Positions 1 through 8,367 of a DNA stretch of 64,000 nucleotides are shown in pieces. The notes under the pieces are model-generated. The model worked only from the letters and a program-made list of their open reading frames with translations, was not told where the DNA came from and made no database searches. A program made the position numbers and the translations under genes. Positions within the stretch are counted from its first letter, which is position 1. Every line of letters starts with the position of its first letter. Source of the stretch: Thiohalorhabdus denitrificans (GTDB taxonomy: Bacteria; Pseudomonadota; Gammaproteobacteria; Thiohalorhabdales; Thiohalorhabdaceae); contig NZ_LJCP01000007.1 of assembly GCF_001399755.1 (NCBI RefSeq), forward strand, positions 326,113 to 390,112. Reading direction: 5' to 3'.

Positions 1-1
1 G

Positions 2-535
2 GTCAGCGAGCGCGGTGCCCTGGAGACGGCTGAGGAGAGCCACGATTTCGACCGGGTGGTAAACGTGGCCGGACCCTGGGCGGAGCGGCTCAACGCCGCC
101 AGCGACATCGAGGGCGGCTGCCGGATGGACCCGGTGCGCGGTAGCCATCTCCTGCTGGAGCGGCCCCTGGCGGTAGGGTTCCTTCTGGAAGCGCCGCAGG
201 ATCGCCGGCCCTTCTTCGCCCTGCCCTACCAGGGCCAGACCCTGGTGGGCACCACCGAGGTGCGCCAGGGCCTGGACGAGCCCATCCGGTGCAGTCCGGA
301 GGAGCGGGACTACCTGCTGGAGGCCTACAACCACTACTTCCGCCAAGCGGTGCCGGAGGAGGTGGCCGAGACCTTCGCCGGCCTCCGTCCCCTGATCCGC
401 TCGGGGCCGGACGTGAACCGGGCGAGCCGGGAGTACCGGATCGAGCAGCGGGGGCGGCTGGTGACCGTCTGCGGGGGCAAGTGGACCACCGCCCGCCGAC
501 TGGGCCAGGAGGTGGCGCGCACGGTCGGCGGTTAG
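2..535 (+). CDS. glpD: Glycerol-3-phosphate dehydrogenase, FAD-dependent, C-terminal part (5' end outside window)
   Basis: Open from the window edge, so the N-terminal FAD-binding part is missing. The visible part contains the family's VVNVAGPWAERL segment, the DPVRGSHLLL segment and the closing GGKWTTARRL motif. The enzyme oxidises sn-glycerol-3-phosphate to dihydroxyacetone phosphate at the membrane and passes electrons to quinone. The protein stops about 12 residues after GGKWTTAR, so it lacks the helical C-terminal domain of roughly 110 residues that follows this motif in E. coli GlpD. It therefore resembles the short GlpD/GlpA-like forms. No terminator is evident before the next gene. 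Family assignment is firm; substrate is inferred from family. Confidence 0.85.
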   Translation, partial: VSERGALETAEESHDFDRVVNVAGPWAERLNAASDIEGGCRMDPVRGSHLLLERPLAVGFLLEAPQDRRPFFALPYQGQTLVGTTEVRQGLDEPIRCSPEERDYLLEAYNHYFRQAVPEEVAETFAGLRPLIRSGPDVNRASREYRIEQRGRLVTVCGGKWTTARRLGQEVARTVGG

Positions 536-643
536 CTGGCGGTCGTCGAAGGACGCCAAGCACCATCGGCCTTATCCCGTATGGGGCAGGGTTTCCGGCC
601 GTGCTAACAATGGCCGGAAACCCTCCCGCCCCGGACCCCTACC

Positions 644-2452
644 GTGCAGTCGTCCTCCTCCTTCCGCTCCCTCCTCCCCGGCATGGCGCCCAGCCTGCTG
701 GGGGCGGTCGCCGTGGTGGGGCTGCTGTACGTGGGCCGCAACGTGCTGATCCCCATCGTGATCGCGGCCCTGCTGAGCCCCCTGCTCGCCCCGGTGGCCG
801 GCCTGCTGGAGCGCCTGCGCCTGGGGCGCATCGGCAGCGCCCTGATCGTGGCGGCGCTCCTGGCGGTGGTGGCGGCCTCGGTGGCGGGGGTGGTCTCCCG
901 GCAGCTGGTGGTGCTGGCGGATTCCCTGCCCGATTACCGCGCGAACATCGTGCAGCGCATCGAGGGCCTGCAGCCCGAGGGGAGCACGGTGCTGGGGCGG
1001 ATCATGGAGGCCGCGCAAGGCGTCCGCGAGGAGGTGGGCGGGGAGGAGGAAGAGCCGCCGGGGGCCGGCGAGGGCGAGGCCGGAGCGGGGGAGGAACGGG
1101 AGCCCGTGCCGGTGCAGATCCACCAGGAGCCCGCATCGGAGGTCCTTGCCATCCTCCGCACCTATGGCGGCATGTTCCTGCAGCCCGTGGGCATGGCCGG
1201 CCTGGCCTTCGTCTACCTCATTTTCTTTCTGATCTACCGCGAGGACCTCCGGGAACGGGTGATCCGCCTGGCGGGGGTCGGGCGCCTCAGCCTGACCTCC
1301 CGGGCCCTCGACGACGCCGGCCGCAAGATCACCCACTACCTGCGCGCCCAGGCGATCATCAACGTGACCTACGGCATTCCCGTGGGCATCGGTCTGTGGT
1401 TCATCGGCGTCCCCAACGCCGCCCTGTGGGCGATCCTGGCCATCCTCCTGCGCTTCATCCCCTTCATCGGCCCCTGGGTGGGGGCCGGCCTGCCCGTGAT
1501 CCTTTCCTTTGCCGTGTTCGACGGCTGGATCCAGCCGCTGGGGGTGCTGGGGCTCTTCCTGGTCCTGGAGCTGTTCTCCAACAACGTGCTGGAGCCCTGG
1601 CTGTACGGGGCCAGCACAGGTCTGTCGCCGGTGGCCGTACTGTTCGCGGTGGTCTTCTGGAGCGCGCTGTGGGGCCTGGTGGGTCTGGTGGTGGCCATCC
1701 CCCTGACCGCCTGCCTGGTGGTGCTCGGACGCTATGTGCCTGCCCTCCAGTTCTTCCCGGTCATCCTGGGCCGGGAGCCTCCCCTGCCGCCCGCTGCGGG
1801 CTTCTATCACCAGCTCCATGATCTGGACGTGGACGAGGCCGGCCGTCTGTTGGCCGACCACCGCGAACGGCACGGCCTCCTCGTTACCCTGGACGAGGTG
1901 GTACTCCCTGCCCTGCGCCTCGTCCAGGAAAACCACATCGGGGGCGAGCTGACCGCCGGGCAAGTGGACGGGATGCTGCGCGCGGCCCGCAAGGCCCTCC
2001 GTCCCCTGGTGATGGGCGAGGAGCCGTTCCCCGAGCCCGCCCTGGAGGTACCCGACCAGGCGGGGCTGGTCTGTATCCCTGCCCACGACGATCTGGATGA
2101 GCTCCCCGCCCAGCTCCTGGTGGCCCTGCTGCGCTCGAAGGGCATGCCGGCGGTGCACATGCCGGCGGATACGCTGGCCGGGGACCTGGCCGCCCGGCTG
2201 CCGGGTGGCCATCGCGCCGTGCTCTGCCTCTCCACCGTTCATCCCGCCGACGACGCGCGGGTCCGCTACCTGTGCAAGCGCCTGCACGGAAGGGATCCCG
2301 CCTGGTCCATCCTCGTGGGGGCCTGGGGGCAGGACCCCGATTCCCTCCAGTCCTTGCGGGAGGCCGGGGCGCATTTCGTCACGGGCAGCCTGGCGGAGGC
2401 CCGCGAGTGGGCCCTTCGCAAAAGGCAGGAGCTGGAAACCCTGGAAACGTAG
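644..2452 (+). CDS. AI-2E/PerM family membrane transporter with extra C-terminal B12-binding-like domain
   Basis: 602 residues from a GTG start; an ATG at 683 is an alternative and neither has a strong ribosome site. Residues 1 to about 375 are the PerM/AI-2E exporter type: two N-terminal membrane helices, a soluble loop rich in Glu and Pro (about 130-165), then a run of hydrophobic helices with FIPFIGPWVGAGLP and NNVLEPWLYG motifs typical of the family. The remaining about 220 residues form a soluble tail whose second half looks like the Rossmann-type cobalamin-binding fold of corrinoid proteins (a beta-strand CIPAHDD, a helix, and VLCLSTVHP). It lacks the D-x-H-x-x-G cobalt-ligand motif. 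The transported substrate is unknown; the AI-2 name is historical. Confidence 0.85.
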   Translation: MQSSSSFRSLLPGMAPSLLGAVAVVGLLYVGRNVLIPIVIAALLSPLLAPVAGLLERLRLGRIGSALIVAALLAVVAASVAGVVSRQLVVLADSLPDYRANIVQRIEGLQPEGSTVLGRIMEAAQGVREEVGGEEEEPPGAGEGEAGAGEEREPVPVQIHQEPASEVLAILRTYGGMFLQPVGMAGLAFVYLIFFLIYREDLRERVIRLAGVGRLSLTSRALDDAGRKITHYLRAQAIINVTYGIPVGIGLWFIGVPNAALWAILAILLRFIPFIGPWVGAGLPVILSFAVFDGWIQPLGVLGLFLVLELFSNNVLEPWLYGASTGLSPVAVLFAVVFWSALWGLVGLVVAIPLTACLVVLGRYVPALQFFPVILGREPPLPPAAGFYHQLHDLDVDEAGRLLADHRERHGLLVTLDEVVLPALRLVQENHIGGELTAGQVDGMLRAARKALRPLVMGEEPFPEPALEVPDQAGLVCIPAHDDLDELPAQLLVALLRSKGMPAVHMPADTLAGDLAARLPGGHRAVLCLSTVHPADDARVRYLCKRLHGRDPAWSILVGAWGQDPDSLQSLREAGAHFVTGSLAEAREWALRKRQELETLET

Positions 2453-2788
2453 CGGATCGGTGTTCACTTGGCCGCCATGCCGTCGCCGGGTCTTACGGGC
2501 CATCAGGTCATTCGAGTACCCAAAATGGTTCGTTTGCGGCCGGGGTGGTTGGCAAAAGGCGGGGAATTCCGAGCAACCATCATTATTATCTGTGTGATGA
2601 TGGTTTTGGCTTTGCCTGGCGGCCCTTTTCTGGTCTTTTAATTGTAAAAATATATTTCTAACTTTCGGAAAAATTTACAATAAAAATTCCCGACTGCAAT
2701 GCAATATAGCTTGGTTTGTATTTGGGTTTTCGTGTAATAGTGGGCAAGCGTAGTCATCATTTATGGGCTTGAAGACCGATAAGGAGCG
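2453..2788. other. AT-rich intergenic region
   Basis: About 336 bases without a convincing gene. From roughly 2560 to 2790 base composition is far more AT-rich than the surrounding DNA, with A/T runs near 2640-2700. It probably carries the promoter of the small gene that follows. An inverted repeat inside is listed separately. The composition could mark foreign DNA or a xenogeneic-silencer-bound promoter; nothing here proves either. Confidence 0.5.
2641..2681. repeat. Inverted repeat in AT-rich promoter region
   Basis: ATTGTAAA (2641-2648) is repeated in inverted orientation as TTTACAAT (2674-2681), separated by 25 bases; flanking A/T runs extend the match. It could be a regulator site or a hairpin upstream of the gene at 2792. 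Function unknown. Confidence 0.4.
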
Positions 2789-2791
2789 GTG

Positions 2792-3124
2792 ATGGATACA
2801 CCCGCAGGCTTGCCCCGGGTTCCGGAGGTTCTGCTCCCCAAGGTGGAGGAGCTGGGGGAGGGCAGGGATGGGTGGCTGGGGGGAGGCCTGGGCGTACGGC
2901 AAGAGGCGTCCCAGGCCGTGGGGCCGCCGGTCCTCATGGGCGAGATGGAGCTGACCGAGCAGGAGGCCAGGGAGCTCAACCTGCTCTTCCATCGCTACAA
3001 GGGACGCCCGGTCTGCAAGGATCCGGGCGACGCGCGCCCAGGGCTGCTGGTTTCCCCCCGTACCCTGCGCTGGAACGGCGCCGACCGGGCCTATGTGGAG
3101 TTCAACATCCTGGGGATCCTGTGA
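2792..3124 (+). CDS. Hypothetical protein, 110 aa
   Basis: Not recognised. An AAGGAG ribosome site at 2781-2786 lies five bases before the ATG at 2792, which I prefer to the GTG at 2789. The sequence has a Gly/Glu-rich first half (PKVEELGEGRDGWLGGGLG) and a second half with TEQEARELNLLFHRYKG and SPRTLRWNG, and no signal peptide, membrane helix or metal motif. It sits alone behind an AT-rich leader. The clear ribosome site and isolated position support a real, independently expressed gene, but function cannot be inferred. Confidence 0.6.
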   Translation: MDTPAGLPRVPEVLLPKVEELGEGRDGWLGGGLGVRQEASQAVGPPVLMGEMELTEQEARELNLLFHRYKGRPVCKDPGDARPGLLVSPRTLRWNGADRAYVEFNILGIL

Positions 3125-3141
3125 GCCCCTGATCCCCGATT

Positions 3142-3495
3142 TCAGGCCGTGTCGGCCTGGGGCGCGGCGGCCCGCGTCCCCATGGCGCGCTCTTCCAGGA
3201 GCGCGTCCAGGGCCTGGAGGGCCCGTGGCGATGCGTCCTGGAACACCGCCTGGGCCCGGTTGTCCACCACCCTGTCCACCCGCACCGGGAGGCGGTGGCG
3301 CTCCAGCCCCTCGGCCGTCTCGCGGGTGAGCTCAACCTCGTCGATGGCGTGGGGATAGAGGGTCCAGGCGCTGAGGCAGATGCGCAGCGCCTCCCGGCTC
3401 GCCCGTTCGGCGACGCACATGGCGACGGGCAGGCCCTGCACGTATATGGTAACCAGCATGTTCAGCTCGTGGGACGGGTTGGTGGGCTGGCTCAT
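3142..3495 (-). CDS. Hypothetical protein, 117 aa
   Basis: Reads convergently with the preceding gene. The chosen ATG at 3495 (MSQPTNPSHELN) has an AGGAG ribosome site seven bases upstream; an upstream in-frame ATG at 3540 lacks one. The protein is soluble, mostly helical in appearance, begins with a strand-like segment LVTIYVQGLPVAMCV and continues with REALRICLSAW and a C-terminal Ala-rich helix. No known family recognised, no catalytic motif seen. Confidence 0.6.
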   Translation of the reverse strand: MSQPTNPSHELNMLVTIYVQGLPVAMCVAERASREALRICLSAWTLYPHAIDEVELTRETAEGLERHRLPVRVDRVVDNRAQAVFQDASPRALQALDALLEERAMGTRAAAPQADTA

Positions 3496-3815
3496 GACAT
3501 TCTCCTGGGAATCGGCTGTCCGCACCCAGGACAAAAGCAATTCCCGTGCCCATCATTGAAATAGTTTTAATTTCAGTGTGTTATTTGGTAGATCGGGCCG
3601 GCCTCCGGGCCTTTTCCCATCGCGACCGTCGCCGCCCGCCGACAGCGCCCCGGATACCCTGGTCCATTTGTCCGAAAAGCCACGCCATGTCGCGGATTTC
3701 CGGTTGCATCGCGGGCTCTGGGAGGTGATGCTTTGCGGCGACAGGGGGGAGCCGGGGCCGCATGGGCCGTCCGGCACCGGAGCCGTCTTGGCAATCGGAC
3801 AGTGGCGAGGAAGAC
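3496..3815. other. Intergenic region without recognised features
   Basis: About 320 bases between divergently read small genes. Short reading frames exist on both strands but none has a ribosome site or coding character that I can support. It must contain the promoters of both neighbours; a short AT-rich patch lies at about 3558-3592. Confidence 0.4.
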
Positions 3816-4172
3816 ATGGGTATATGGGAGTCCCTTCGGGGAGAGCGGGTGGAAGTGGAGCTAACCGACGCCCGGGGCCGCAAACGGCGGAAGCGGGTGC
3901 GGGTCGAGCGGATTCCCCGCCTGGAGAAGAAGGGCTATAGGGTTCGGCGCCTGGACCGGGTGAAGGTCCACGTCCTCGACGCCTTTCAGGGGCCCTTGGA
4001 GGCGGAGTGGGTGGTCGGGCGGGATGTCACGCGGGACGTGGTGGAGCGTTTCGTGGATCCCGAGACCGACGCCCTGTACGCCGTGGTGCTGTATGAAGGC
4101 GCCGAGGTCCGGGACACCAAGATCACCAACCGGGCGAAGTGGGAGGAGCTGCGGGCCTCCATGGACCGGTAG
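3816..4172 (+). CDS. Hypothetical protein, 118 aa
   Basis: Start chosen at the ATG at 3816 (MGIWESLRGE), preceded by a GAGGAAG ribosome site; an upstream in-frame ATG at 3762 lacks one. The N-terminal third is very basic (RGRKRRKRVRVERI), followed by strand-rich sequence with HVLDAFQGPLEAEWVVGRD. No recognised domain, signal peptide or membrane helix. It lies 46 bases upstream of the hydrolase gene and is probably co-transcribed with it, which gives no clear hint of function. Confidence 0.55.
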   Translation: MGIWESLRGERVEVELTDARGRKRRKRVRVERIPRLEKKGYRVRRLDRVKVHVLDAFQGPLEAEWVVGRDVTRDVVERFVDPETDALYAVVLYEGAEVRDTKITNRAKWEELRASMDR

Positions 4173-4218
4173 CCGTCCGCGCGGCCGGCAGCCGGAGCCG
4201 AGGGGCCCGCACGGAGCG

Positions 4219-5256
4219 ATGAGCGGATTGGAGAAGCGGTACCGAGCGGCCTGGTGGCTCCCCGGCGGCCACCTGCAGACCCTGTGGCCCGCCCTGATGC
4301 GGCGGCCACCCAAGGCGCGGGTGCGGCGGGAGCGCCTGGAGCTGGAGGACGGCGACTTCCTGGACCTCGACTGGCTGGCGGATGGGCCCGCCGGGGGCCC
4401 GGTTGTGGTGCTCCTGCACGGCCTGGAGGGCTCCCTGGAGTCGCACTACCTGCCGGGGCTCATGCGGGAGCTGGGGGAGCAGGGGCTGCGGCCCGTGCTC
4501 ATGTACCACCGCGGCTGCAGCGGCGAGCCCAACCGCACCCACCGTTGCTACACCGGCGGGGATGCCGACGACCTGGCCCGGGTGGTGGCGCTCCTGCGGG
4601 AACGGGAGCCGGACACGCCACTGGCGGCGGTGGGCTTCTCCCTGGGCGGCAACCTGTTGCTCAAGTGGCTGGGGGAGACGGGGCCCGACAACCCCTTGGC
4701 CGCGGCGGCGGCCGTCTCCCCGCCCTTCCGCCTCGACCGGGCCGCGGCGCGGCTGGAGGGTGGCCTGTCCCGGTTGTACCAGGGCCACCTGCTGCGGACC
4801 CTGGTGGGCTCCCTGGAGCGCAAGTACGCGGGGCGGCCCGAGGCCTCTCCCGTGCCCCTGGAGCGGGTCCGCGCGGCCTCCTCCTTCCGCGCCTTCGACG
4901 ACGTCTTCACCGCCCCCGTGCACGGCTACGCCGGGGTGGATGACTATTACCACCGAGCCAGCTGCCGTTCCTACCTGGGCGACATCACCGTCCCCACCTT
5001 GATCCTGCATGCCCTGGACGATCCCTTCACCACCCCCGACGCCGTGCCGGAAACCGGTGAGCTTTCCCCCTCGGTGCAACTGGAGCTGCACGCCCGCGGC
5101 GGCCACGTGGGCTTCGTCACCGGGGGAATGCCCGGGTGCTCCGGCTACTGGATCGAGGAGCGGGTACCCCGGTTTTTGAGCGGGGCGTTGTCATCGAACT
5201 TTCACGTCCCTGACCAAACCCTTTCATATTTCGCCACTAGCCTCTGGCCCCGGTAA
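4219..5256 (+). CDS. yheT: Alpha/beta hydrolase, YheT family
   Basis: 345 residues. It starts with the family's AWWLPGGHLQTLWPAL signature, then VVVLLHGLEGS (oxyanion-hole region), YHRGCSGEPNR, the nucleophile elbow GFSLGGN with Ser141, an acid region LILHALDDPFTTP and a final His in RGGHVGF. All three catalytic positions of the alpha/beta-hydrolase fold are therefore present. YheT-type enzymes are cytosolic esterase-like proteins of uncertain natural substrate. Start ATG follows a GGAG site. Length is normal for the family. Confidence 0.88.
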   Translation: MSGLEKRYRAAWWLPGGHLQTLWPALMRRPPKARVRRERLELEDGDFLDLDWLADGPAGGPVVVLLHGLEGSLESHYLPGLMRELGEQGLRPVLMYHRGCSGEPNRTHRCYTGGDADDLARVVALLREREPDTPLAAVGFSLGGNLLLKWLGETGPDNPLAAAAAVSPPFRLDRAAARLEGGLSRLYQGHLLRTLVGSLERKYAGRPEASPVPLERVRAASSFRAFDDVFTAPVHGYAGVDDYYHRASCRSYLGDITVPTLILHALDDPFTTPDAVPETGELSPSVQLELHARGGHVGFVTGGMPGCSGYWIEERVPRFLSGALSSNFHVPDQTLSYFATSLWPR

Positions 5257-5296
5257 GGCAATCCCGCCGAACCGCGACCAATAAGGAGGCTAGTTC

Positions 5297-6427
5297 ATGC
5301 CTGAATTGGCGAACCGGGCGGTTACCGCCCTGTTCTTGGCCGGGGTGGCCGCCCCCGCCTCGTCCCCCGCTGGCGTGACCGTCTACGACAAGGGCGATAC
5401 CCACCTGGAATTCGGTGGTCGCCTCCAGGCCCAGTACCATCTGGAGAACCCGGACGCAGGCGACAGCACTGATGAGCTGTTCTTCCGCCGCATGCGCCTG
5501 TACATGGAGGGTGGTGTGACGGAGGACATCTCGGGCAAGTGGCAGGTGGATTTCGGCAAGGCCGGAGTCAGCGTGAAGGACGCCTATATCGCCTACTCGT
5601 CCCTGGGCCCCGGCCAACTAACCGTCGGCAACCACTACGTGCCCTTCTCGCGCGAGTCCAATACCTCCTCCAAGCGCCAGCAGCTGGTGGAGCGGACCTT
5701 CGTCGGGGACCACAACTATGGCACCCCGGACCGTCAGCTAGGTGTTTCCTACGCCGGCGGCACCGACTTGGTCGGCTACCAATTCGGGGCCTACGAGGCC
5801 TATATCGATGCCGACACCGACAAGCTGGATTTCGGCTCGGGCGCCAACAAGGACGACGATTGGTACGGCGGTAAGATGGTCGCCGGAGGCCTGGATTTCT
5901 TTCTCGTGGGAGGGTCGTTCAAGAAGGCTCAGGGTGATTTCGTCCGCGATCCCAGGCTGGCCCTGGGGATTAACGGGTTCACCTGGGAGAATGACGATGA
6001 CGAGCCGGGGATTGCCACCCTCACCCAGGCCCAGCAGTACGATTCCGTAAGCGGCTTCAGTGCCGATGCGGCGTTCCGGGGTGGCGGACTGTCGGTGGAC
6101 GCCCAGTACAACCGTTTCGCCACCGAGACCAACGGGGATAACGTTACCTCCGGCATTATCGAGGGTGGAGAGGGCGACTTCGGGACCTACGCGGTGGAGG
6201 GTGGCTACATGCTGATCCCGTCCCGGGCGGAGCTGGTTGCCGGCTACCAGGCACTCGACGCCGATGCCTACGACGAGACGTGGACCCGGGCCTCCGCGGG
6301 CCTGAATTTCTTTATCAACGGGCACACCGACAAGCTTCAGGCCACCTACCGGGTGGGGGCCAACCGGGAGGGGGTTGACGGGAATGACGTCAACGAGCTG
6401 TTTGTGCAGTTCCAGCACGTGATTTAG
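5297..6427 (+). CDS. OprO/OprP-type (phosphate-selective) outer-membrane porin
   Basis: 376 residues after a strong AAGGAGG ribosome site. An N-terminal hydrophobic stretch ending near ASSPA looks like a secretion signal. The mature part opens with HLEFGGRLQAQYH, and has DELFFRRMRLYMEG, GKWQVDFGKAG and TVGNHYVPFS segments of the OprO/OprP family, alternating strands and a C-terminal segment ending in an aromatic-containing beta-strand (LFVQFQHVI), as in trimeric 16- to 18-strand porins. It would conduct anions across the outer membrane; specificity for phosphate is a family label only. A strong terminator follows directly. The segment is single-cistron. Confidence 0.82.
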   Translation: MPELANRAVTALFLAGVAAPASSPAGVTVYDKGDTHLEFGGRLQAQYHLENPDAGDSTDELFFRRMRLYMEGGVTEDISGKWQVDFGKAGVSVKDAYIAYSSLGPGQLTVGNHYVPFSRESNTSSKRQQLVERTFVGDHNYGTPDRQLGVSYAGGTDLVGYQFGAYEAYIDADTDKLDFGSGANKDDDWYGGKMVAGGLDFFLVGGSFKKAQGDFVRDPRLALGINGFTWENDDDEPGIATLTQAQQYDSVSGFSADAAFRGGGLSVDAQYNRFATETNGDNVTSGIIEGGEGDFGTYAVEGGYMLIPSRAELVAGYQALDADAYDETWTRASAGLNFFINGHTDKLQATYRVGANREGVDGNDVNELFVQFQHVI

Positions 6428-6462
6428 CCGCTTTCGCACAGGAGCTTTCTCCCTCAGCAGGG

Positions 6463-6490
6463 CCCCGGGCAACCACCCCGGGGTTTTTTT
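6463..6490 (+). terminator. Rho-independent terminator of the porin gene
   Basis: CCCCGGG (6463-6469) pairs with CCCGGGG (6477-6483) over a seven-base loop and is followed by seven T residues, 36 bases after the porin stop codon. Confidence 0.9.
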
Positions 6491-6623
6491 GCAATTGAAG
6501 GGTGCCTTGCGGGGAGACCGGCCAGGGGGGGAGGTGGCGGAGGTCGGTTCCCCGCTCTAGTGGCCCGCGGCTGGTGCCCGGTACAATGGGGGATCTTCTC
6601 CCTAGCTAAGACGGTATCCAGGA

Positions 6624-7745
6624 ATGGAACGGTTTCGAGCCGGGCACGCCGGGGGCGCCCTGTGGCGGGATGCGGCGGATTCCTGCCTTCGGCAGGTGGG
6701 CGAGCTGCCGGCGGACGCCAACCTCGGTTTTGTATACATCACGGACGACTGGAGCGACGAGTTCGCCGCCATCGTCGACTACCTCAAGGCCCACACCGGC
6801 ATCGAGCAGTGGGTGGGCACCCTTGGGGCTGGGGTCTGCGGGTCCGGCCAGGAGTACCACCTGATGCCGGCCATGAGCGTTCTGGTGGCCACCTTCCCCC
6901 CGGACGCCGTGCGCCTGTTGCCCACCCAGCGGGAGGACCTGTCGGATCTGCGCGCCGAGCTGGGGTCCTGGTACCAGGGGCACGCGGCGGTCCGGGGGGT
7001 GGTGCACGGTGATCCCCGCAACGCCGAGGTGCCCGAGCTGATCGGCCGGCTGGCCGCGGAGCTTCCCGACGGCTTCCTGGTGGGCGGGCTCACCTCCACC
7101 CGGCGTCGGGCCTATCCGCAGGCGGTCGGACCGGTGACCGAGGGCGGGCTCTCGGGGGTGCTGCTCACCGAGGAGGTCCCCGTGGTCACCGGGCTCACCC
7201 AGGGCTGCACCCCCATCGGCCCGCGTCGGGAGATCACCTCCTGCGACGGCAACGCCCTCATCGAGCTGGACGGACGGCCCGCCCTGGATGCGTTCTACGA
7301 GGACATCGGCGAGTTGCTGGCCCGCGACCTCAACAAGGCCGCCGGCTACATCTTCGCCGGGTTCCCCCAGGGCGGCGCGGACAGCGGGGACTACCTGGTG
7401 CGCAACCTGGTGGGGGTCAACGAGGCCAAGAAGGTAGTGGGCGTGGGCGAGGAGGTCAGCGAGGGCCAGGAGATCATGTTCTGCCGCCGGGACGGCAACA
7501 CCGCCCGCGAGGACCTGATCCGCATGGTCCGCGAGGTGCGCGAGCGGGCGGGCGGCGACGCGCGGGGGGCGCTGTATTTCTCCTGCGTGGGCCGCGGCGC
7601 CAGCCTGTTCGGCGAGGACTCCAACGAGCTGCGCCTGGTGCGCCAGGAGCTCGGCGACGTGCCCCTGGCCGGTTTCTTCTGCAACGGGGAGATCCACGAC
7701 AGCCGCCTGTACGGCTACACCGGCGTACTGGCCCTGTTCCCTTAG
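6624..7745 (+). CDS. FIST domain protein
   Basis: 373 residues. Contains FIST_N (about 20-210: GFVYITDD, WVGTLGAGVCGSG, LVGGLTS) and FIST_C (about 220-370: LNKAAGYIFAGFP, GALYFSCVGRG, AGFFCNGEIH, ending YGYTGVLALF). FIST domains are intracellular sensory domains proposed to bind small ligands such as amino acids; here the domain pair stands alone without a kinase, cyclase or methyl-acceptor output. Start ATG at 6624 gives a normal-length domain; the ribosome site is weak. It is flanked by the porin terminator and is probably monocistronic. Confidence 0.88.
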   Translation: MERFRAGHAGGALWRDAADSCLRQVGELPADANLGFVYITDDWSDEFAAIVDYLKAHTGIEQWVGTLGAGVCGSGQEYHLMPAMSVLVATFPPDAVRLLPTQREDLSDLRAELGSWYQGHAAVRGVVHGDPRNAEVPELIGRLAAELPDGFLVGGLTSTRRRAYPQAVGPVTEGGLSGVLLTEEVPVVTGLTQGCTPIGPRREITSCDGNALIELDGRPALDAFYEDIGELLARDLNKAAGYIFAGFPQGGADSGDYLVRNLVGVNEAKKVVGVGEEVSEGQEIMFCRRDGNTAREDLIRMVREVRERAGGDARGALYFSCVGRGASLFGEDSNELRLVRQELGDVPLAGFFCNGEIHDSRLYGYTGVLALFP

Positions 7746-7882
7746 GGGTTCGCTTCCGGAGCCGGATGACTCGCTCTGGCCGCCGCTGCGAAGGCGGAGG
7801 AAGGCACTGTGGGAGCGGTCCGTGACCGGGCTCGTCAGGGACGGGCGCCGCGCGACGCCCGCGAAAGGGGTCAACCGAGGCC

Positions 7883-8365
7883 ATGTCCTTTTCCGATCTT
7901 CCCGTGCCCAAGGTAATCTCCGGCGGCCAGACGGGGGTGGACCGCGCCGCCCTGGACGCCGCCATGGCGGCGGGGCTGGCCGTGGGCGGCTGGTGCCCCA
8001 CGGGGCGCCGCGCCGAGGACGGCCCCCTCGACGCCCGCTATCCGCTGGTTGAGACCCCCTCCCGGGACTACCGGCAGCGCACGCGCTGGAACGTCCGGGA
8101 CGCCGACGCCACCCTGGTGCTCGGCTGGGGGCGCCTGACGGGGGGGACGGCCCTGACCGTGGGCTTCATCCGGGAATACGGCCGGCCCCACCGGGTGGTG
8201 CCCCTGGACGGGGATCCCGATCCCGGCCCCGTGCGCGCCTGGCTCCGGGAACAGGAGGTGACGACCCTGAACGTGGCGGGGCCGCGGGGCGACGCCGAGG
8301 GCCGGATCTACGCGGCGGCCCGGGCCTTTCTCACGGCGCTTTTCGAATACGCGAAGGAGGCTTGA
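7883..8365 (+). CDS. Putative molybdenum-carrier-like protein (SLOG/Rossmann fold)
   Basis: 160 residues. ISGGQTGVDRAALDAA near the N-terminus is the signature of the putative molybdenum carrier family, followed by GGWCPTGRRAEDGPL and a central NVRDADATLVLGWG nucleotide-binding-like segment with a Gly-rich loop (LTGGTALT). These proteins belong to the SLOG superfamily of nucleotide- or ligand-binding Rossmann folds; some relatives bind molybdenum cofactor, but the biological role is unsettled. The stop codon overlaps the ribosome-site region of the next gene, so the two are translationally linked. Confidence 0.82.
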   Translation: MSFSDLPVPKVISGGQTGVDRAALDAAMAAGLAVGGWCPTGRRAEDGPLDARYPLVETPSRDYRQRTRWNVRDADATLVLGWGRLTGGTALTVGFIREYGRPHRVVPLDGDPDPGPVRAWLREQEVTTLNVAGPRGDAEGRIYAAARAFLTALFEYAKEA

Positions 8366-8367
8366 GC

